Assembly (NCBI GenBank): GCA_012064415.1
Contig: SSNU01000082.1
Location: forward strand, 62,001-126,000
Source of the DNA: Gyrodactylus bullatarudis
Taxonomy: Eukaryota > Platyhelminthes > Monogenea > Gyrodactylidea > Gyrodactylidae
Direction of reading: 5' to 3'
Length of the DNA stretch: 64,000 nucleotides
A model generated the notes under the pieces. That model saw only the letters and a list, made by a program, of their open reading frames with translations, was not told the origin of the DNA and ran no database searches. Below, piece after piece: positions 24,119 through 37,923 of this stretch (positions are counted from its first letter, which is position 1; the number at the start of each line of letters is the position of its first letter). The position numbers and the translations under genes are program-made.

Positions 24119-25560
24119 ACGTGTCTTATTAATTATTTGTGACCACACTTTGATAGTAGGTTAAATGTCTAAAAAACTTTGACATCTACATTGTACCATA
24201 TTTATTAACATGTTTGGTTTAATATTTTCAACTTGAGTGGTTACAATAAAAGGCCGTTGAGATTATTTAGTTTTAAAAATAAAAATAATCGCCTATTTAT
24301 ATGAATGTATGGAGAACTATTATTATGCTTCCTTCTAATTATTTATTAACATCTGGTACTTGATTTTTAGAATAATTCTCAAGAAAAGAAGAATTTTCCC
24401 ATATGCCAAATTAGAAATGTTGAAAATACCAAGAGAATAATTCAAGATTTCCAGTCCCACTAAAAACATATTAGCGCAGGCCCTTTTCCTATTCATTTCG
24501 GAGACCATTTCACTCTATCCTGTATGTCTACTCCCACCCCGTAATTTTATCATACATAATTGAGTGTACAATGTAAAATGTTATGGTAATCATTTATCTA
24601 GGCCATTACTTTTTCTGAAATGCCCTAAAGCTAAACATTTCTGTATATCTAAATAGTAAATACATTCATTGAGGGAAAATGTTGAATATTCACACTCAAT
24701 AAAGCTGGGACAGATAAATACAATACAATTTCTACATCAGAAAGAGTACAGTAACTACATTGCTTTTGTTGAGTTTAGCTATTTACTCAAAAGTAGAAGT
24801 ACTCAAAATGATTTTGGTCTTTTATTTTTATCTCTTATGCTTTTGAGTGTATTATAATAATTAGAAATAAGAAAGAGGACCAAGATAAACAAGACGATGA
24901 AGAATAAGACTGATGATGATGAGAGAAGAAATAGCATAAGATACATTTGTTGAAAAAAAAGAAATATGTAAATCATTCAAGCGGATACTTCAGAAGAAAG
25001 TATAATTTGATAGGATTTTTCCCTACTCAAGTGTTTCAAGCAATTTGTACTACACAGACACAATACATAATACAGATATCATATATATTTGTAATAACGA
25101 AATAACATGGAAACATTAATATAAAATATCCTTCATCATTATTTCTCCTCAGTGTCCATGAAAAAAATTGAATATGCGATGCATTCTATCTTGTCATCGG
25201 GAAAGGTGTCTCATTAGCTTTTCATGCAATAACTTGGTTAGTGGAGCGTCAAGAATCTGGTAATCAATAAAATTTATTATTTCTGTTCTGGTGTTGGAAT
25301 ATACGGCGTATATTATACGCCAAGTAAACCTGTAGTAATATGAAGATGGGAATTTATGATTTTTACTAAATTCTTAATATTTTTAATCAAGAAATTGAAT
25401 TTGATCAAGATTTTCTGACTTATTTTTTGTTAGAAAATGTATTTATTGAAATATATCTGTGATATGACTCTGTGAATATATCCTTGTGAATGGCAAAATA
25501 TGAAATAATGTATCTGGTTTATTTGGCAATGTACAATTAAAAATGAAAAATAAAAACTTG
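24119..25560. other. Gene-free stretch
   Basis: No supported exon. It contains a short copy of the TGAAGATGGGAATTTATGATTT repeat word near 25339, indicating another partial member of the dispersed family. Confidence 0.5.
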
Positions 25561-26985
25561 TAAATCTGTAAGAAATTCATTAATCATCTGGTTTATGAAG
25601 ATAAGAATAAGGAAGGGAAATGGAATAATCTAATTTGGATCTAATGTGAGACATTACTAATTTTAGATTAGTAAGGTTCTCACAGTCAGCTAAATCGAAT
25701 TTTGTGTAAATGGAGTTAAAAGCAGACAATAAAAAATTAGAGTTAAATTTATCATTACGGAGATTATAGCTACTTTGAGCTGAGGAATAAGTTTCCGAGA
25801 ATTTTTTCACTAAGAATGCATATCTGCGAACCCAGAGTTGTTGAAGCCCTGAGACAAAGATAAGTGCATTATAAGAGTCAAAATGAGAATAAATAGAATG
25901 TAAGAATCTATATTGGAACCTTTCTATTTCCAAACATTGAGAGTTATTAATTTTAGGTAAAATAGGAAAGATATAATCAAAGAGAGGAAGAATAAGTGAT
26001 TTATACGCTTTTAATCTTATATTACAGGAAAACGAGAATTTTTTTATAATGGATATATGTGACTTAATTCTAGGCAAATTAGACAATGGATCAATTTTTA
26101 AATTAGAGTTGATACTGAAACCCAGGTCGGAAGTTGAGGAGACAATTTCTCCAGGAAGTAGAAGAGATTCCAAGAGGGTTGCAGGGAGACCAGATGGGAG
26201 CATTATTTTGCATTTATCTCTATTAATATAGAGCCCCATGGCCTCAAGGGAATCTTTAAGAAGGGAGAAGTTGTGATTAATTTTAATAATGTCAAGAGCA
26301 TTATTTACTTTAAAGATGAATTTCAAATCATCCGCATATTTTAAAAGGACACCCTCAATATCCTTTGGGAGCTGAATTTCAGCAAAACAAAGATTAAAAA
26401 GAAGAGGCCGATAGTTGATCCTTGGGGAACCCCGGAATTAATATCAACTCGTTTGCTAATGGTGGAGTTAAAAGAGACATATTAGACAGGAAATACATAG
26501 TTAAATTTATAATAAATGGATTAATATTTAGATCAATGAGTTTTTGTTTAATAAATGAGAATTTCATATTGTCAAAAGCCTTGGATATATCAAGGTAGGG
26601 AATAGTTAAAAATGAATTTGTTTTTAGAATAGGAAGGGAAAAATCGAGGCAGTTAAGTAAATTACTCGAAGTATTTTGCGGGGGAGAAAACCATGTTGAG
26701 ATGAACCGAGGAAGGGCACTGGTAATGATGACTTAATTTCTGAAGTTAAAAACCGGTCGATAATCGATAGAAAAATATTGAGAGATGAGATAGGCCGGAG
26801 ATGAGAATAGTCAGAATAATTTCTTTGCTTCGGAATTGGAGTCCGGACAACGAGCCAATCCGGAGGAAAATTACATTCGAGGATACACCGGTTCAAGTAA
26901 CTACATAAGTTCATCAAGAATGAGTTCGGGAGGAAATTTAGTAAGTTCAGTGAGTTAAAATGAGCGTCTATTCTGTTAAGGTTCT
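25560..26985 (-). mobile_element. 5'-truncated LINE (non-LTR retrotransposon) fragment, reverse transcriptase part
   Basis: On the minus strand the order is correct for a Jockey/CR1-type ORF2. First is PPDWLVVRTPIPK and SHLRPISSLN (fingers, about 26840-26780), then a GSPQGS-like motif near 26420, the catalytic LKYADDLKF near 26335, and a long thumb/C-terminal region open from 26326 to 25580. The frame is broken at least once between fingers and palm, so it is inactive. No endonuclease domain precedes it. Confidence 0.9.
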
Positions 26986-29200
26986 CGAATCTAGATCATG
27001 AGACCCACTTTCACGATACGAAGAAAAAAAATTGAAAAAATCAATTTTTAAGGAAGCTGTGGCATATTACAAATCTTGAAGTAGCGCCAAATTGCCATTT
27101 TGCTGATTTTCAAGTAGGGGACCGAAAATCTCAATTCAATTTCCACACTATAATGGGTTTTCGTCTAATCGTTATCTTTAAAATCAATTTTTGAAATCTC
27201 TCTTTGAAATGAGCAAAATTTTTAAACTTGAAGTAAAAAAATGAGAATTCGCCGCTATTTTGAGATTTGAAATATGTCGTTATTTCCTTAAAAATTGAAT
27301 TTTCAAATTTTTTTCCCAATATCGTAAAAGTGGGCCTCATGATCTAGATTCCAAGTAATCTTGATGAAAAAATTCAGCTATATGTAAAAATTATATATTC
27401 ACCTAAATATGAAGCCTTTAATTTGGAATTTTTCTATTCCTTAAAAAAACTGACACTATGGATATAAAGACAAAAAAAACAGGTGATCATTATAAAAATT
27501 TTGATAAATTCGTCATTTTTCTGGGATCTAGAAATATCCTATTTCATCGACTTTCAAGTAGGGAAAATGATGAAAAAATCAAAATTTGATTTTGACACGA
27601 ATATGGGGTGATTCTTAAAACCAGATTCAGCATATTTAATTTCTTTGACTAATTGTGATACTTAAAATCAACTTTTGATCACTTTCTCACATTGAAATCA
27701 ACAAAAATTTTCAACTCAAAGTTGAAAAAGAATGAGATTTTGGCGCCACTTCAAGATTTCAAATTTGCCGTATTTGCCTTAAAAATTGGTTTTTTCTATT
27801 TTTTCTCTCCGTATCGTGAAAGAGGGCCTCATGATCTAGATTCCAAAAAATCTTGATCAAATTCGATTTCTTGATGAAAAAAATTGAAAATTTTGTAAAA
27901 ATCATAAATTCCCATCTTCATATTAACTAGGTGTATAGAAGAAAGATTCTATATGAACTTATACAAGTCAAATCTATGTTTCATAGAATTACTCATAGCC
28001 ATAGCCGATGTGAGGTTTTTCACTTTTCTCTTCATTCTTGTTTTCTGGGTCTTTATCAGCTATTGAAAAATTTGTACAATCCATCCAGGTTGAAATTCAT
28101 CAATTCATTCAATTGTTTCTGGCGAACATTCCTTCGGATTCTACTTAGTTTCACTTAAGACTGGAATAAAATGAATACTCGGCCTTTATTTTGTTTCCCT
28201 TTGATGATGTTTTCATTTCTATTCAGATTATCATTACGAGAGAGATAGGGAAGAAAAAAAAGAAAATGACCAAACATCAAAGAAAATCCATAACTTGAAA
28301 GCTATCGCTAAAGGCTAACTTGAACAAAAAATAATGAGAACGGAATAATTCTCTACATTATTTAATTAAATATATAAATTACATTTTGTCCTCTATTTTG
28401 TAGCTTATGCCCTTCTCTTTCAGGTGGAAAATAAGTGATGCACGAGTATCTACAATGTAGATTCTACATGGCCTAATCTTGAAATTTATTTGCATCCAAA
28501 CGAATTGATGCTGTTTTCCCATGGTAATTTTGAACTTGTCCTGAAAATTTACCATTATTATCAGTGTGCTAGAAAGGGTTTCAAAATATTATTCCATCAC
28601 ATTAAAAAATAAAGTTGGTAATCTATGATTTCTACGAAAACCTCAATTTTTTCATCAAAAATTCGAATATGTTGAAGATTTTTTGGAATCCTAGTCATTA
28701 GATTTAAATGAAATTTCGTAAACTAATTAGTTCATTATAATGAAACCGGCTGTAATTTTTTATTTTGAACGTATGTTGTCCACTTATACGATTTAAAGAA
28801 AAAAATTCTGAAAAATTTTCTTAAATGAAATATAGGGTCATTTTTCAAATTTCGATTTGGCGTCAAAATTTCATTTTTTCGATTTTTGAACTGAAATTTT
28901 TTACTGATTTCAAAGTGATAGAGTGATTAAAAAAGTAGATTTTTCAGGATCACATTAAGACAAGAAAGCCGAATATTGCCGACAAATTCTCGAAAGATCC
29001 ACCATATTCAAGGGTTTTCAATTTGTCGGAATTTCATTAATTTTCAAGTAGTGAAAATGATCAAAAAATCGATATTCGACTCCAAAACGATAATGAAGTA
29101 ATGCATTGGAACAGATTCAGTATATTCGGCTTTCTTGTCTTATTGTGTTCCTGAAAATAAACTTTCGATCACTTCATAATGAACTTGATTAATCGATATA
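26986..29200. repeat. Cluster of dispersed non-coding repeats
   Basis: Segments at 26990-27370, 27540-27930 and 28600-29190 share words such as GCGCCAAATT, CACATTGAAATCAACAAAA, CGTGAAAG(T/A)GGGCCTCATGA and a terminal TAAATTCCCATCTTCATATT. Related copies occur at 950-1090, 34040-34110, 43700-43880 and 52790-53230. There is no coding potential. They look like overlapping or nested copies of one or two AT-rich elements. Confidence 0.6.
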
Positions 29201-32200
29201 TTTTCTACAGTTTCCTCTGTCCGCACGACTTAATTTCACGACTTCTCTTTCATCCTATTTTTAAGAGGTTCTTCTTTACTTGAAGGTGTGTAAGCGTTTT
29301 TTCCGATTGACGTAATTTGATCAGAATAAGTGCTGAATAGACAAGTAGTTTTATTTTCAATAAAACCTTTTTAGAACGGCCTAGCCTATTGATGGAGTTA
29401 TTCCAGCTATATACCATTCTAGAAGCACAAAATCTCAATCGGATTGTAACTGATTCCGGTCTCGACATGGCCAGGTATCGTTAGTTATCCGCCAAGTTAA
29501 ATTTAGCTGTGGTTTAAATCTCATAAATTTCGGTAGCTTCATAATTTGGGTTAAACCGTTTTTCTAATAGTTGTGAGAAAACCAGCATAATTTTGAGATC
29601 TTGGATCATAAAGAATTCATTTTTGTGATTAAAATTTTTTTCAGAAACGAATTTTGAGTGATTGCAAGATTTTGACTTTCGATATCTTTGGCTAATAAAA
29701 GATATCAACCCAAAGCTGTAAAACGTGAGAAATTCAAAAACCCTATTTTCTGTAAATTCTTAAATAAATCTGGATTTCTTTATAAGAAAAACATTGTCAA
29801 AATCTCAAGTTTTAATTCACATATCGACTGGTTCAAGAAGAATCATTCTTTTAAAATCACTTTTAAATGCAAGTTCAATGAAAAATTTAATTTTGATTGA
29901 ATTATAGTAAGACTCAATTAGACCGAAAACAAAGTTTTTCCTCTTTTTTAAAAAAGATTAAAAGACAATCCTGTTTAGATATTTACCTACGAGTATCTCT
30001 TTTTCTCAAGGATTGTTTTCACCTTTTTAAATAGCCCTGAACTCGATTGTTAATCCCCTCTTATCTCCAAAAGATAGCTGGTTTTAAATTATTTAACCTT
30101 GTTGAAAATTATTTCTATCACTTTTCAATTATTTTTTATGCATTTCAGTTGAGAAGGTTTTGGGGAAAGTATTTTCGCATTTCTTCAAATAGATTTCCGA
30201 ATTAAAGCAATAGATGACGTCAAGATGAAAATTTACTTAATTTTACAAAAAGACTCAATATATTTCTAATGAGTGATAAAGCTTTCATTTCACCGGATCT
30301 CGTCAGACTCCTACACCGATTTGATATTCATGTTAAATTATGGTCGTGTTGGAATCATCTGAATCATAAGATCTAACTTCAAAATTCAAATGTAAAACAG
30401 GTGGAGATTAGAGATAAATTTTGCAAATTTTCAATTTCTAGCCTGGATCAGAATCTGAATGGGCTCTTGGGATAAAAATTTAAATAGTTCGAACTAAAAA
30501 TTCATTCTGAACCACATTTTCAACCAGGGAAAATTAAATTGAGCATATTAGAATTGAAAAATTGATCCCTAGTGAAGATGTATTGGATTGCAATTACAAT
30601 TATCGTTTTGTTGAAAAAAAGTCAAATTTTAACTGCCCTTATTTTTCGTTTTATTCCTTGTTTCGTGATTGCAGGCTTTGCATTGAACTTTTTTTTGTTT
30701 TTATCATGTAATGGTTGATTACAGAAATATTCAGAACTGTATCAATAACATATTTATTTGTTTTTACACCTAATATGATGAAAATAATCTCAAAGACCTC
30801 GAATTCGATGAAAAACTTTTGAAATCCAGATCATGAGATCCTGTTTTACCGTATAAATGAAAAAATTCATTGTTTTTAGAACGTTGAGTTCTGATTTCAT
30901 AATTATCATTTCATTATAATGTTTGTTTTTAGGATCAAATCATACTGACAAAAATTCTCATTTTCTAGCTTAATTAGATTTTAGAAATCCTTAAGAATGT
31001 TCATCTAAAAAAATTAAGTTTTGATAGAGAAAATTAAAGTCATGAACATTATTTTCTTATCTGTTCTAAAGAACCTCAATTTTAAGAGAAAATCTGTAAT
31101 GGAGAAATTACATCAAGTTAAGATAAATTCAAGAAGGTCACCGGTAACCTTTTTGTTCAAGTCAAGTGAAAGTTTCCCATCTGTCATTGGGACATTATTA
31201 TTAGAATTCCATTATTTAATCCCTTTTCTTGGAAAAATAGAATAAAATGGCTTAAAAAGTTTTCTTCTCAGCCAAGCAGAAATAAATCCATTCTGCAACC
31301 AGTCCACCCCATGGATTTGTTTGGCAATGTAGTTTTCCATTAGCCAATGAAATCAGAAACGCTATCCCTTACCAATAGAACTAATCATACCTTTATTTAT
31401 TCCCCCTCAAACATAGACATACCTTTAAATCTATTCATAGTATTTTAGTTCATCTTTCAATGAATTTGAATAGATTACTCTATAGTATATGCAGGATGTA
31501 TGCACATATGTATTATAGAATGTATGGGATTTGGAAGATGTATTATTATTTATAATTATAACTCAATTTTGAGTATATTATTATTACATTAACGAATTTC
31601 TTCAGCTAGAAAGAAGAGGCTACATTCAATTTCTACTGAGAAGGAAAATTAAATCATTTTTCTCGCTAAACAAATAAGCAATTCCTCATTATTTCCCAGT
31701 TGCAGTCAAAGTGATAGGAAGAGAGTGTACAGACGAAAGGAGACAACTCAATTTTATTTTTATTCAATTTTTTCGTTCCTGTTTATTTATTTATTTGAAA
31801 ATTAAATAAACTCTTAATAACCTTGTTTTGTAATTCCCTCCTATCCAAAAATAAATTAACAGTGAAAAAGACGGACAAATCCAATCAACGATCAAGACAG
31901 TTAATTCAGTGAGTTAATTGAATTTTAGAAATACATTTCATACTCTCTTATTTAATGAACATTGAGACTGCTCTCTTTACATTTGAGTGTCAAGAATTTA
32001 CATAAGGGATGGTTATCAAAAGTTTTAGCTAATTCCAACTGACCTCTATCTTACTTATCTAGATACTGAATACTTGTAGAAACATGTTATCAAATAATCT
32101 AGATTATATTTTTTCGATAAATATTCTGATAAAACTTTATAGGAATAGTGTAAAGATATTTAGATATCCAAGAGAATAAAACTGTAAATTATAAAATTTT
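29201..32200. other. Gene-free stretch upstream of the homeobox gene
   Basis: No supported exon. It holds another copy of the dispersed-repeat end near 30215 (GACGTCAAGATGAAAATTTAC). A 5' untranslated exon and promoter of the downstream homeobox gene may be here; the first coding exon is preceded by an acceptor (AATTTTTAG). Confidence 0.45.
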
Positions 32201-32210
32201 TAGGTTGCCA

Positions 32211-35200
32211 ATGATCACAAATAAACAAGCGACAACGTATCAAAGGGAAAATATCGATATGAAACGTGAGAATATTAAACACGAAGCAAACTTTGATAAC
32301 GAACCGTATCTCTTCATGAATGAATCAAACAGTCAAAATCATCTGAATCAACATGGGCCAGTTAATGAGGGCCAGAATAATGCTAGCTATGAAGTTTCCT
32401 CTGTTGAAGAATCAATAATCTCTGAATGCTTCAGTGACGATATGGACTCGATTTCGAGGAAAAACTCTGATGATTTTATTTCAAAAATGAAGAAAATTGA
32501 TGAAAGTAAGTTTATCAAAGAATATGCTTGCAATTTCAATCAAACTTTATCTCTCGAAAGTTTCGAGTCGAAACAAATTCTAACACATATTTTATTCAAA
32601 TAACCTGTACTACTATCATCGGTAAAAGCAATTGAATTCTCCTGGGAAGACTTTACATTTCCAGTTCATTAGCTCATCCACACCTTTTGTAAAAATGTTC
32701 AACTGAAAAGGTGTTGAAGTTCCATGTTAATTTCTTGTACATCACATTCTAGTTGGGAAGTTCTGTCTCTTATGAAATGATAGTATTACGTGAATGAAAT
32801 TTGTAGTTTATGTAATGCATGGACGAAACAGTAAACTCGACTCATATTTCACAACTTGAGGCCAAAAACACATGATTAAATTTCCTGGTTAGAGTCGGAA
32901 AAAACAAGTTATTTAAAATTTATCATTTTGCATTATGTTAACTAATTCATGGGAATGTTTCCAAAATTTCTGATCAGTTAAAACTTTATGGCATACGCTA
33001 AAAGTTATTTTGATAACTAGGAATTGATTTAAAGTCAACAAATATGTGTCCTCGTCTGCCACTCGTATACTATTTGATCATGAGTTTACTCTTCTTTTTC
33101 TAGATCGTAATTTGAGAGTTAACCAGGATTTGATAGCCCAAAGAAAGCAAATGATAAAACAAGAGAAGGAAATCAACAGGAAATTTCATCAAGCCAATTC
33201 TTGCCATCATGATGGATCGAACAATTCTGATGTGACAAATGCGAATAATCTAGTGAACGTCATGCTCTCATCTATATCAGAGAGCAAGTTTAACCCGGGT
33301 CAAAACGGTCTCGTTCAAATGTCCAACAACTCTCAGAATATATCGGCGCCAACCCCGGCGAATTCATTTATCCAGTCAATAACAAACTATCACCTTGATA
33401 GTGACGGGACAAATGTTAATCCATATCTCAGTTTACATCAAAATAAAACCAGCCTTTTGAATCATTCCTCGATTGGGTGAGTTGTAATTTTGATTTGTAT
33501 TTCAACTTGAAAGGTTCTACTTAAAGTCCCAGAGAATTTTTTTTCATGATTAGCATTCAATCTTTTGTCTATCAAATTGTTTTTGAATACACTGACGACG
33601 AATCTACAATTGTTTTAAGCCAATTATTCATGATTAAGTGGTTAACGAACAAAAATTCGGTCATTTTTTGATGCAAAATTTGGCTTTCTTGAAAGATTTA
33701 GCAGATAGATTTCAGGCGATCGCATATTTGAATTCTACGGGTAATATTACTCTGTAAAAGTTACCTTACTTTTTATCTATGACCTTGAGAAATAGATTTT
33801 CAAAAAAATAGATTTTAAGAAATTATTATACATGGTCTTTTCTCTCATTCTGAATACAAATGATGATGAATCAGTTAACGATCCAAACTGCGTAATATTC
33901 TTATTTTGAAATAGAGCCTAATGATTCTAGTTCAAGTTTACTGATTCTTAATGAAACTTGGCATTTGGTAATGTACAAAATCTGAGAATTTTTTCCATGC
34001 TAAAATCTTTGCTTAAAATACTTTAATCCTAGAAATCAACTTTGGATCAATCTCTCTCCTTGAAATCAGCAAAATTTTTCAAGTCAAAGTTCAAAAAATT
34101 GAAATTTAGCGCTACTTCGAGACTTAAAATATATAATAAATAAGATTTTTATTTGAAAAAATTAGTAAAATAGTTATGAGTATCTGGTACATAGTTCGAG
34201 ATAATATTTACAATTTGTGAGATCTTCAAGTTTTTAAAAACGTTAAAATTTAATTGGAATCTGTGTCTAAGAGGGTGCAAGGTAGTCGAAAGCACAGTAA
34301 AACCTCTTGAGGAGCGTAGATTATAACAGCGTTCAGGAGGAGGGGGAATCTTGTGGTAAAGAGCTGCAGACGAGGCAATCCTTCTCATCCAAATAGGGGG
34401 GAGATTTGATCTGTTGAGTAGTTCTTTGTAGGAAAAGGGTCCAAAACAAGATCGGAGGAACTGAAACTGGAGACATTCAGTTTTTTCGATTGTCCCGGCA
34501 GGTAGGTTACATAACAACGAAGCTCCATAGTCGAGATGGGGCAGAATATATTGTTTGAATAACAGCAGTCTTAGGTCTGGCGCATGTACAAATTTACGCA
34601 GGAAATATGATTTGATTCTAAGGGTCTTAAGGATGGTTGCTGCATGAACAGAGGTGTCAAGTTTATTATTATAATTGAGTCCAAGGTCCTTGATCTGAGA
34701 TACCAGTAAGGGAAAAAGATTAGGTGCCAGTTGAATGTTAGTTGAAAGACAGAGAATTTTAGTTTTGAGGTGGTTAAGGGAGAGTCCAATTTGAGCGAGT
34801 GATAAATCTAGGTGATTAAGTTCTTGTTGGATTATGTTTGAGTTCTGAGTGATAGGGCATAAGATCTTGATGTCATCAGCATATTTGAAATATGTGACAT
34901 CAGTAGACGAGGGAAAGATATCCCATAATTTTTTTGAAAATTTTTTTTTTCATATTATACCCTCGTGATCTAAATTCCAAACATTCTTGACGAAAAAATT
35001 TGAGAATAAATTCCCATCTATTAACTAGCTTTAGATTCAAGTTTATCGATAAGAATTGAACGCACTTCTGAGTGTTAAAAGCAGGACTCCAGTGAAGAGT
35101 AAAGTTTGAAATTTCAAAAAAAATCCTGAAATCCATCGTTCTTAGTGAATTAAACGTCATAATTTTTTTTTATCCAAGATCATTATGTTCGACACCGGCA

Positions 35201-37815
35201 AGACGCCGGCATCGTACCACATTCAGTCAAGATCAGCTTCAAGAATTAGAAAATGCCTTTCAAAAGTCCCATTATCCAGATATCTATTGTCGCGAGGAAT
35301 TGGCAAGAATGACAAAACTGAATGAGGCTCGCATACAAGTAAGTCTGTTTTTTTCTTGTATTTTCTTTTTTTCCGGAATTTCTCTTAACTTGTTCCAGAT
35401 GACTGAATGTATAACAAAAAAATTTGTTTTGTTTTTCCTAGGAAAAGATTAAATTTCAAGTCCCAAAAGATGAGAAAAAATGGATCAAAATTTGCATTTT
35501 CTCAATGGAATATTTTACTTTTGAAAAGTTGGAATTCTAGCTTAGCTTGTAAAACTTTTAACGAATAATGACGGCCGAATCTAAATCACATATCATTTTA
35601 ATGAATAAATTTATCTTGTTTAGGTTTGGTTTCAAAATCGACGAGCAAAATATCGTAAGCAAGAAAAGCAATTGGCAAAGCAAGCCCATTTGTTAAATTC
35701 ATCCCAGCAAAATTCCCAGACAAATTCAAATAATAACTCTGATGCATCAGGAACCCAACAGCAAGCCATTGGCCAAAACCTAATCACTGCTTCAGATAAT
35801 AATAACACCAGTATTCATCAACATGGCTCAAATCCAACATCTCTAACAAATAATTCGTCTCCTTACATGTTATCAATGTTGTCAAAGACACCTGCTACCG
35901 GTAAGCCTTTTCTTGTTAACCCTTTCGGTTCCGATGGACATATATGTCTATTTTTCAATTTTTTTGAACCTTCATAACTCTACCAGTTTGATCGGTTTCT
36001 GGATCAATTAAAGTTTAAATTGAAGCCCACAATGTGAACTTGCATTTTTGGCCAAATAACTTGGTACATGTATCTTCATAGCTAAATTTTAGTTTTTATA
36101 AAAATTTTGAAATAGTCTCGGCACCGAAAGGGTTAATCTGATAAAAATTGACAAATATAAACTTTTTTTATTCATTCATCCGAGTTCTTATTCTATTATT
36201 TCTGATTATCAATACTTTATTATAATTGTCAAAATATAGGTCAAACTCTTGTATTATTCTATTCTCTAATCTGATTGGACAAAACCGATAGGGATGAGAT
36301 CATGAAAGTATATATAAATTGTATTTTTTTGGTAAGCTTTTCGTACCCCTGAAGAAGGCGTGTGAAGAAAATCACCGTCGAAACGTTTAGATGACTATGG
36401 CTGAGAATACTAATATTGATCTAATTTTTAATGAATTTCATTATAAAACTAATTTTAGATCATTTTTCACTGAACCCGAAAAGACTAATTTTCTTTCGAA
36501 TGAACGCTACAATCATTTGTCGAAATGTTACGTTTAAAGATGATTCGTTGAGGAAAACATACGAAAATTTTCAAGAGAATATCTTTTTTTAAAATCCACT
36601 CACTGAGATCAAAGAGAGAAACTTTTATCGAGAAACCGTAGAACTCAAAAATTTGATCATCTCTTGAAATAAAAATGGTTGTCGTTTACATGGTTTTTTG
36701 GACAAAGTAGTTTTTGTAAAAACTGCATATTCGTAATCAATGAATTCTGAAACCATGCAAAGTTTTTAATCTCTTGTCCCTAGAAAAAATTTATGACACT
36801 GTAACTTTAAGTCTGTGAGGAATAATTCTAATTATTTTTAATTTGAAAAAAATTGATTTAATTTTAACAATCAGGAAATTCTAGTCCGCTTGTTCAAACT
36901 GGCAGCAGTGATATAACTTTCAACTCTTATCAACCCCAAAATAATAATAATGAATCAGCCAGTTCATCATTGAATCAACTTGAAAGTAATTCCAGTCCTT
37001 TGAATCAGAATAATAACTCAAGCTCAACAAATTCATCCTCTCTAAATAATGGAATATCATCAAGTCATGAAGTTCTTTTAAAAAATACACTAAGACAATA
37101 CAATCAGAATTCATTCAACTCGGTCTACCAACATCAAGAGAGGAATCACGATCTATTTAGCGGATCTCAGGTTTCTGATCGTGATGTTGAAGATGCTTCA
37201 AAGTTGCTTAGAAATCATAGTAAGTTTTTCTTATTTAAATAATATTTGTGAAGCATTCAAATTTTCGAAAAATAAAATCTATTCATTATCTATCTACTCA
37301 AAAGTATACATTCAATATTATTATTTTTTGTTTCGTCTGGATTTTCTAGATTCATTACGATATCAAAGTGCTGGAAATCAATTTGATAATTTACCATCAT
37401 ATCAAATTCAGTCTCACGGAAATATGAGTACCTCAACTAATTTTTATCAAAAATATGGTAGTTTTGGCACAAGTAACTTGAACAATCAGCCTGACCCTAT
37501 AACCAGTCTTGGAGATGCCCCTGCCATGATGGCTGCCATGGCAAGTCAATATTCATCACTTGTAAATAAAAAATACAAAAAAATCAATATGAAAAATTTA
37601 ATTTGCAATTTTAATTTTAGCTATGGTGGAACAATCCCTCAAACCAGATTTCGCCTTTTGATAATATTAACAGAGAACCTTTTTCATCTCCCGATACAAG
37701 TAAGCAGAGTAAATTGAGTGATGGCAAAGACTGGAGACCGTCTTATCCGAGTCAAATGGATGAATCAGCACAGTCTAATCGATCGTTTTCAAATAATTCA
37801 GTTCTAAATTATTAA
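32211..37815 (+). CDS. PROP1: Paired-class homeodomain transcription factor, PROP1/UNC-42 type
   Basis: Exons: 32211-32505, 33104-33476, 35179-35338, 35624-35900, 36875-37219, 37350-37561, 37621-37815, giving 618 codons with every junction in phase. The homeodomain (about residues 230-289) runs from [20 protein letters not shown] through [20 protein letters not shown] to [20 protein letters not shown]. This is the PROP1/UNC-42 subfamily. Residue 50 is Gln, as in most PRD-like proteins, and an intron falls between homeodomain residues 46 and 47, a common paired-class position. No paired domain is present. The long C-terminal part is Asn/Ser/Gln-rich and ends [14 protein letters not shown]...NNSVLNY. 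UNC-42 specifies interneuron and motor neuron identity; PROP1 acts in pituitary development. Introns host a reverse-strand LINE fragment and a MITE. The ATG chosen is the first in the exon; upstream exons are possible. Confidence 0.92.
34141..34925 (-). mobile_element. LINE fragment (RT palm to C terminus) in the homeobox gene intron
   Basis: The minus strand encodes [17 protein letters not shown] (YADD catalytic motif near 34890), then [18 protein letters not shown], and an open end [20 protein letters not shown] to the stop at 34149. Frames shift between segments. It differs in sequence from the LINE at 25560, so two lineages or old copies are present. It is oriented against the host gene. 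Confidence 0.85.
35920..36132. mobile_element. TTAA-flanked MITE (piggyBac-type), copy 1
   Basis: 213 bp bounded by TTAA at 35916-35919 and 36133-36136, with inverted ends CCCTTTCGGTTCCGA and TCGGCACCGAAAGGG. It is nearly identical to 54774-54989. The TTAA duplication and CCC/GGG ends are typical of piggyBac-mobilised MITEs. It starts only 15 bp after the splice donor of homeobox exon 4. Confidence 0.9.
36349..36390 (+). ncRNA. Hammerhead-ribozyme-like motif, possibly a Penelope-like element end
   Basis: CTGAAGA (36349-36355) fits the CUGANGA core. A stem follows: GGCG/CGTC and GTGA/TCAC closing an AGAAAA loop with one bulged T. The next bases are GAAA (36380-36383), then CGTTT. Core and stem II therefore fit the hammerhead pattern. 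Stem III would be minimal and stem I was not established. Penelope-like retroelements often carry such motifs. It lies in a homeobox gene intron. Confidence 0.3.
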
Positions 37816-37862
37816 TAATAAAAAACATCCAATCAAAGATATTTTCAAAATTAAAATTCTTT

Positions 37863-37868
37863 AATAAA
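37863..37868 (+). terminator. Poly(A) signal of the homeobox gene
   Basis: AATAAA about 50 bp after the stop codon, with a second at about 37876. The 3' end of the convergent BORCS6-like gene is only 109 bp beyond the homeobox stop, so the two transcripts may overlap. Confidence 0.55.
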
Positions 37869-37923
37869 AATTAAAATAAAATCATCAAAAATACTGTTAT
37901 TACTGTTAATACTGTTATATGTA

